NCBI GenBank assembly: GCA_017449135.1
Contig: JAFSKE010000042.1
Location: 1-57,509, forward strand
Source of the DNA: Synergistaceae bacterium
GTDB lineage: Bacteria; Synergistota; Synergistia; Synergistales; Aminobacteriaceae
Direction: 5' to 3'
Length of the DNA stretch: 57,509 nucleotides
Position 1 is the first letter of the stretch. Each line of letters starts with the position of its first letter. Shown piece after piece: positions 53,200 through 57,509 of this stretch. The notes beneath the pieces are model-generated. The model did no database searches. It had not been told where the DNA came from and saw only the letters and a program-made list of their open reading frames with translations. Position numbers and translations under genes: made by a program.

Positions 53200-54285
53200 A
53201 TGTACGACACTATCATCAACGGAAATTCAATTTTTGAGATGTCTAAACTTGAGGCAGAAAGCATCGATTTAATTTTTGCCGATCCTCCCTATTATATGAG
53301 AACTGAAGGAGTCTTAAACAGAGTCGAAGGTACCAAGTTCAATGGCTGTAATGATGACTGGGATAAATTCGACTCTCTTGAAGATTACGAAAATTTTACG
53401 TCTCAATGGCTCTCCCAATGTAAAAGAATCTTAAAACCTAACGGCTCAATCTGGGTTATCGGTTCGATGCAATGTATTTACACAATCGGGGCTTTAATGC
53501 AAAAATTAGGTTTCTGGTTTATCAATGATGTTGTCTGGCACAAAACTAATCCCACGCCTAATTTTATGGGATCAAGATTAAATAACTCTCACGAAACTTT
53601 AATATGGGCAGTTAAAAACAAAAATTCAAAACTCACTTTTCACTACAAAACCGCAAAAGAATTAAATTCCGAAAATGACGTAAAAAAACAAATGGGTTCA
53701 GTCTGGAATTTCCCCGTATGTTCAGGCAATGAAAGATTAAAAGATTCCGACGGCAATAAATTACACAACACTCAAAAGCCCTTGAAAATGTTAGAACGAA
53801 TTATTGCGATTTCGTCAAATATCGGCGATTTAGTTTTAGATCCTTTCGCAGGAACTATGACAACAGGTGCTGCGGCGAAAAAACTCGGACGAAAATTTAT
53901 CATGATTGAAGCTGATAAAAAATATTGTGAGTATGGAAAACTAAGACTCGATTCGATTCAGTTTGAAGACAGCAATATTGCAAGAGCCGAATTTGATAAA
54001 AAGCCTCTGCGTGTAACAATGCCTGAAATGATTTCAGCAGGATTTTTCAAAGTCGGTGAATGGTTTTTATTCAAGGACGGCAGAAAAATTGCTCAATTAT
54101 CAGCAGACGGAAAATTATCATTCAACGGAAAAATTATTGACATGCACACTTGTGCTGCATCTGCTAAGGGATTAAAAGCTAAACGAATTAACGGCTTCGA
54201 TGTCTGGTACGTCATTCGTGATAATCAACTTGTCAGCATTTCTTCAATCAGGGAAAATTTCAGAGAAAAATTAAATCTTTCGTAA
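53200..54285 (+). CDS. N6-adenine DNA methyltransferase, M.HinfI/CcrM type
   Basis: 361 residues in beta-class order: DPPY motif FADPPYYM near the N-terminus, target region, then SAM site DPFAGTMTTGAAA. NPTPNFMGSRLNNSHETLIWA and HNTQKPLKMLERII are characteristic of M.HinfI and CcrM, which methylate GANTC. A RAMA-type C-terminal domain (about 275-361; starts MPEMISAGFFKVGEW) is also as in M.HinfI. The specificity is inferred by resemblance. Divergent from the presumed restriction gene. AGAGGTG is 9-10 bases before the ATG. Confidence 0.92.
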   Translation: MYDTIINGNSIFEMSKLEAESIDLIFADPPYYMRTEGVLNRVEGTKFNGCNDDWDKFDSLEDYENFTSQWLSQCKRILKPNGSIWVIGSMQCIYTIGALMQKLGFWFINDVVWHKTNPTPNFMGSRLNNSHETLIWAVKNKNSKLTFHYKTAKELNSENDVKKQMGSVWNFPVCSGNERLKDSDGNKLHNTQKPLKMLERIIAISSNIGDLVLDPFAGTMTTGAAAKKLGRKFIMIEADKKYCEYGKLRLDSIQFEDSNIARAEFDKKPLRVTMPEMISAGFFKVGEWFLFKDGRKIAQLSADGKLSFNGKIIDMHTCAASAKGLKAKRINGFDVWYVIRDNQLVSISSIRENFREKLNLS

Positions 54286-54309
54286 ACGTCATTTTTTTTT
54301 CGTAAACGT
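54281..54309 (+). promoter_or_regulatory. Direct repeat, candidate LytTR operator
   Basis: CGTAAACGT occurs at 54281-54289 and 54301-54309, a period of 20 bases, close to the 21-base period of known LytTR sites. A TAGAAT -10 follows at 54335-54340 with a weak -35 beside the second half-site. The downstream gene is a LytTR response regulator, so autoregulation is plausible. Confidence 0.5.
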
Positions 54310-54359
54310 ACATTCAAGGGCCTTGTTTTTATGTTAGAATGCAGGGATAATTTTTTATT

Positions 54360-55103
54360 ATGAAATACAATATTGCAGTAGTCGATGATGTCATATCCGA
54401 CGGAGAATTATTGCAAAAGGAAATCCGCAAATGTTTTTCCGTTAATGATAATTCTTCGGGCTTCGTAACTTCTTTTTCGGACGGTGAAACTCTCTTGAAA
54501 GATTTTGAGCCGGGAAAGTTTCAGATTATTTTCATGGATATTATGATGTCTTCAATTAGTGGAATTGAGGCAGCTAAACAAATCCGTGCTTCAGATTCTT
54601 TTGCATTAATTGTTTTTACGACTTCATCAGACGAATTTGTTTTCGAGGCTTTTCCTCTGCACCCGTTTGATTACGTTCTAAAGCCTTATGACTTCAACAG
54701 AATCAATAAAATTATTTCGGAGGCGTTGAAATTTTTTGAGAAAACTGACCCTTTTATCACTGTCAGAGTCTCACGAAGCCGTTACAAAATTCTTCTGAGA
54801 AATATTCTTGCAGTTCAAGCCCGTGATCATTTTGTCGAATTAATAATGACAATGGGAAATTCTTTGTTATGCAGCATGAAATTTAGAGAGTTTGAAGAAA
54901 TGCTTAAAGATGACCCGCGATTTTTATTATGCAACAGAGGCGTAATAATTAACATGGATTACGTTTTATCGCCGAGCCGAAATCAAGAATCTTTTATCAT
55001 GAGCGACTCAACACATTTTGCAATTAAAGTAAGGGATCGTTCAAAAATTCTTCACGCCTTCACTCAATATCAAATTTCAAGAATCAGGAGCATAAACAAA
55101 TGA
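54360..55103 (+). CDS. LytTR-family response regulator (AgrA-like)
   Basis: 247 residues. The receiver has the acidic pair VVDD (about 7-10), phospho-Asp60 in IIFMDIMM, Thr in VFTTSSD and Lys in YVLKPYDF. The C-terminal LytTR DNA-binding domain starts near 140 and has ILAVQARDHFVELIM and FLLCNRGVIINMDYV. It is coupled to the kinase gene (ATGA overlap). It probably regulates its own operon through the repeat at 54281 and perhaps the secreted-protein genes downstream. Confidence 0.93.
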   Translation: MKYNIAVVDDVISDGELLQKEIRKCFSVNDNSSGFVTSFSDGETLLKDFEPGKFQIIFMDIMMSSISGIEAAKQIRASDSFALIVFTTSSDEFVFEAFPLHPFDYVLKPYDFNRINKIISEALKFFEKTDPFITVRVSRSRYKILLRNILAVQARDHFVELIMTMGNSLLCSMKFREFEEMLKDDPRFLLCNRGVIINMDYVLSPSRNQESFIMSDSTHFAIKVRDRSKILHAFTQYQISRIRSINK

Positions 55104-56398
55104 AGACGGAAATTTTTATGCGTTACTGCCTTGAAATTTCGATGATTATCCCGATTGTGATTTTTGCGGTTCTCCCCGTCCGTGAGAATTTGAAAAATGA
55201 TTTTTCGTTTTCATTTTGCGTTGTCAGCCTGATATTATTAACGATTTTTGCGGGAGCTTATGTCGCAGCAAATTATAATTTAAGGGTTCGTTCAGTCATG
55301 TTTCCGTTTTTAATTCTGTTTTTCGTGATTTATATTTATTCGGTTAAATTGACGTTCAACCGCAAATTATTTTGTTTTTTCAATTCGGCTATGATAAGTG
55401 CATTATGTCCCATGTTTGCAATTTACATATCGGCTCCTTATGAACTTGAGAATCCTTTATGGGAAACGGCAAGGCTTTTTTCGTTAGAGTCCGGGCTTGT
55501 ATGTCTTGGAATTTCGTTTGTCTTGGGATTAATGTTTTTCAGAACGCTGACAAAAAAACTTCCATTTTTGTTACGTGAAGAAAGTTTATCGTCAATCTGG
55601 AATTTTTTATGCGTCATTCCTTCGGCCATGTTTATATTTATTTCGTGGAGTACACCTTTGAGTCCTTATGTTGTTATGACGGGCAGAGTTAAACCGGTGG
55701 GATTTGCTTTGATGTTTTTCATAACTTCGACTGCGATTCTGTTTTATCATGTCTTCTGGAGAATAACAATCAAATTAACGGAGAGTTCAGAGTTACGGCG
55801 TGAAAATGATTTGTTGAAAATCGAAGGCAAACGTTACGACGAATTAAAAACTTACATGGAGAAAACAAAGGCTTTGAGGCACGATTTCAGACAGCACATC
55901 GCAGTTATGAGCAATTTATCAAAGGCCGGAAAATTTTTTGAACTTGAAAATTACATTTCACAATTAAGCGATAGAAGTTCTGAGAGTTACGGAAAATATT
56001 GTGAAAATAACGCCGTTGATGCTGTAGCTTCATATTATGACAGTGTCGCAAAATCTCAGGAAACCCAAATATCATGGAATATTAATCTTCCCTCAAAATT
56101 TCCAATGAAGGAATCAGATTTTTGTGCCATGTTTGGTAATTTAGTCGAAAATGCCTTAAATGCCGTCAAAAAAATTCCCGTTGAAGACAGACAAATAAAA
56201 ATTATGTCGTCAATGCTTTCTCATCGCATGTTAGGGTTATCAATCGACAATAAATTTGAAAGTGCTTTTAACGTCCGTGAAAATCGCGGAACAGGTTTAA
56301 TCTCCGTCTCAAACACGGTAAAACGTTACGGAGGAACTTTGAATATCAATACGGAGAATAATATTTTCTCTGTTGATATTATTTTATATTTTAATTAG
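55100..56398 (+). CDS. AgrC-like sensor histidine kinase
   Basis: 432 residues. About seven membrane helices cover the first 240, followed by a helix and the H-box ALRHDFRQHIAVMSNLS, the N-box NLVENALNAVKK and the G-box ENRGTGLISVSNTVKRYGG. It belongs to the GHKL class with a minimal DHp (HPK10-like), which commonly senses peptides. No AgrD-like peptide or AgrB-type protease gene is seen nearby, so the signal is unknown. Confidence 0.92.
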   Translation: MKTEIFMRYCLEISMIIPIVIFAVLPVRENLKNDFSFSFCVVSLILLTIFAGAYVAANYNLRVRSVMFPFLILFFVIYIYSVKLTFNRKLFCFFNSAMISALCPMFAIYISAPYELENPLWETARLFSLESGLVCLGISFVLGLMFFRTLTKKLPFLLREESLSSIWNFLCVIPSAMFIFISWSTPLSPYVVMTGRVKPVGFALMFFITSTAILFYHVFWRITIKLTESSELRRENDLLKIEGKRYDELKTYMEKTKALRHDFRQHIAVMSNLSKAGKFFELENYISQLSDRSSESYGKYCENNAVDAVASYYDSVAKSQETQISWNINLPSKFPMKESDFCAMFGNLVENALNAVKKIPVEDRQIKIMSSMLSHRMLGLSIDNKFESAFNVRENRGTGLISVSNTVKRYGGTLNINTENNIFSVDIILYFN

Positions 56399-56413
56399 GA
56401 GGCGTTTTCTATA

Positions 56414-56848
56414 ATGAAACGTTTATTAATCGCTTTAACACTCGTAGCAGTTTTCGCAACAGCATCGTTCGCAGCAGTAAAAGATTTCGGTGCATTCACA
56501 GTTGATGTTCCTGACGGCTGGACAGCTTCACAGGAAGGCCCCACAGCAATCATCGTCAAGAATGACAACACAGCTTCACTCACAATCACGGTTGATTCGA
56601 CTCAAGGCAACTCACTTGGAGACCTTGCAGCGGCATTCGTCGAAACATTCAAGAGCGGCGGACAGTTCAAATCCGTAAGTTCTCCCGAAAAAGATTCAGA
56701 CGGTGATTATTCCTTCACAATGGTGAATAATCAAGATGTCGAAAGCAAAGCACTTTTGAGCGAAGACAGCGGAAAATATATTTTGCTTGTCATGACCGGC
56801 GAAGATGAGGGAATCAGTGCAATGCTCGGATCGATTAAGGAGAAATAA
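56414..56848 (+). CDS. Small secreted protein, paralogue 1
   Basis: 144 residues. A signal peptide (ending TASFA) is followed by a compact domain beginning FGAFTVDVPDGWTASQEGP, which resembles DUF1795/PsbP-like small beta-fold proteins, and ends with ISAMLGSIKEK. Function unknown. It starts 11 bases after AGGAGG, 15 bases from the kinase stop, and may be co-transcribed with it. The gene at 57047 is its relative. Confidence 0.75.
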   Translation: MKRLLIALTLVAVFATASFAAVKDFGAFTVDVPDGWTASQEGPTAIIVKNDNTASLTITVDSTQGNSLGDLAAAFVETFKSGGQFKSVSSPEKDSDGDYSFTMVNNQDVESKALLSEDSGKYILLVMTGEDEGISAMLGSIKEK

Positions 56849-56857
56849 TTTGTAATA

Positions 56858-56910
56858 ACCCCTCTGTCGATAAATCGACATCTCCACTTAACAAGGGAAG
56901 ACTTTTTGCC
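56858..56910 (-). repeat. Dispersed palindromic repeat, family B, copy 4 (inverted)
   Basis: Read on the minus strand it gives GTCTTCCCTTGTTAAGTGGAG, slightly degraded, then ATGTCGA with TCGACAGAGGGGTT. This is the family B order. It is placed head to tail against family A copy 3. Confidence 0.8.
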
Positions 56911-56914
56911 CAAT

Positions 56915-56963
56915 GCCGTCCCTCGCTGAGGGAAGGGGAACCGCTTGCGGTGGAAGGGTGAAA
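56915..56963 (+). repeat. Dispersed palindromic repeat, family A, copy 3
   Basis: GCCGTCCCTCGCTGAGGGA, then AGGGGAACCGCTTGCGG and TGGAAGGGTGAAA. It shares GGGGAACCGCTTGCGG exactly with the thiM copy. Confidence 0.85.
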
Positions 56964-56969
56964 CAAAAA

Positions 56970-57012
56970 AATAATTCCCGGAGAAAAATAATTCTTCGGG
57001 GATTATTTTTTT
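56970..57012 (+). terminator. Strong rho-independent terminator
   Basis: A 14-bp stem (AATAATTCCCGGAG 56970-56983 with CTTCGGGGATTATT 56994-57007, two G-U pairs), a 10-base loop and TTTTTTT. It separates the two secreted-protein genes, so the second is transcribed on its own. Confidence 0.85.
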
Positions 57013-57046
57013 GCGTTATAATTTTTTGCGAGGTGAAATTTTGTTT

Positions 57047-57478
57047 ATGAAAAGTAAAATTATTACGTGCTTTTTGATTTTAATATTTTGTGTTTCAATC
57101 AGTTATGCTGAACTTCAAAAATTCGGCAACTTTTCTGTCGATGTTCCGATAGGCTGGGACGCAAATTTACAAGGTTCTACTCTCGTCATAAAATCCCACA
57201 ATACTAACGCTTCAATAGCCGTTGCATTTAATCGAATGGGCGACGCAGATTTTACTGACATTGTCGAAAGACTTTATCTTCAAATGGACGGGACAGACCT
57301 TGAACAGGATAAAGACGGGGATTATTCATTTAATTTCAGAAACTCATCGGGCGTTGACGGTGTAGTTTTAGTAACTATGGCGGAAGATTATTATTTAGTT
57401 TTGTCGATGACCGGAGTTGACGAAGATAATAAAGACATCGATACAATTTTAGACAGCATAGACTGGAACGATGAATAA
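57047..57478 (+). CDS. Small secreted protein, paralogue 2
   Basis: 143 residues. A signal peptide (ending ISYA) is followed by FGNFSVDVPIGWDANLQGS, matching paralogue 1, and the shared DGDYSF and LVLSMTGVDE segments (LLVMTGEDE in paralogue 1). Function unknown. The start at ATG 57047 has GAGGTG 11 bases upstream; an in-frame ATG at 57011 lies in the terminator's T-run and is rejected. Confidence 0.75.
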   Translation: MKSKIITCFLILIFCVSISYAELQKFGNFSVDVPIGWDANLQGSTLVIKSHNTNASIAVAFNRMGDADFTDIVERLYLQMDGTDLEQDKDGDYSFNFRNSSGVDGVVLVTMAEDYYLVLSMTGVDEDNKDIDTILDSIDWNDE

Positions 57479-57509
57479 TTATTCAAAATGTGATTTAAGG
57501 CTCGAATTA

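Noticed and set aside
1-57509. tRNA or rRNA genes, phage integrases or full insertion sequences
   Set aside because: None of the expected conserved stems, TTCGA arms or transposase/integrase motifs were seen on either strand.

Overview
The window looks like chromosome from a low-GC, flagellated, amino-acid-fermenting anaerobe with an outer-membrane-type set of secreted proteins and lipoproteins. The mix of FapA, FlhF/FlhG, CheC/CheD, a biotin-dependent Na+-pump decarboxylase, polar amino acid uptake and many small secreted proteins would suit a gut-type member of the Synergistota. That placement is inference from gene content; no rRNA or marker tree is available here. Genes are dense and mostly in short operons, with no gene-free stretch longer than about 250 bases. 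Many genes have a strong Shine-Dalgarno placed 10-15 bases before the start, and GTG and TTG starts are common.

Layout. 1-4368: truncated PBP2 gene, then a divergent ferric-iron-type ABC transporter (ATPase plus fused double permease, no binding protein). 4365-5069: a complete type III toxin-antitoxin locus, with promoter, three pseudoknot RNA repeats, weak terminator and a ToxN-type endoribonuclease. 5052-6398 (minus): flgB, flgC and a coiled-coil membrane protein. 6509-10010: aconitase-family hydratase and NADP-type isocitrate dehydrogenase. 10094-11747: small Cys-rich protein and mgtE. 11748-14534 (minus): three tandem SH3-type secreted paralogues and another exported protein. 14611-15140: brnTA with a frameshifted toxin. 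15206-18841: polar amino acid ABC transporter whose binding protein is circularly permuted, with a methyltransferase-STAS fusion inside the operon. 19036-21543: kdgT (frameshifted), a D-2-hydroxyacid dehydrogenase and a YhcH-like protein. 21749-26865: S9 peptidase, an orphan antitoxin-like gene with a destroyed PIN partner, speD, an esterase, metF and a stand-alone MetH-reactivation domain.

26856-38462 (minus) is one long flagellar/chemotaxis operon: flhA-flhF-flhG-cheB-cheA-cheC-cheD-fliA-fapA plus a small gene. A cold-shock gene follows, then a TPP-riboswitch-controlled thiamine operon (thiM-thiE-HAD-thiD-thiN), an aminotransferase, mnmA, a lipoprotein, a methylmalonyl-CoA-type decarboxylase cluster lacking its membrane beta subunit, a K+/H+ antiporter, an L,D-transpeptidase and a YchF-type ATPase. 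52328-54285 holds a HinfI-like restriction-modification pair, and 54360-56398 an AgrA/AgrC-like LytTR two-component system. Two paralogous small secreted proteins close the window.

The most notable points are the type III toxin-antitoxin locus with base-pair covariation between its RNA repeats, the circularly permuted solute-binding protein, and two families of dispersed palindromic repeats (called A and B here). These repeats occur at six places. One copy sits in frame inside thiM, one replaces the body of a PIN toxin gene, and one appears to supply the -35 box of the kdgT promoter.
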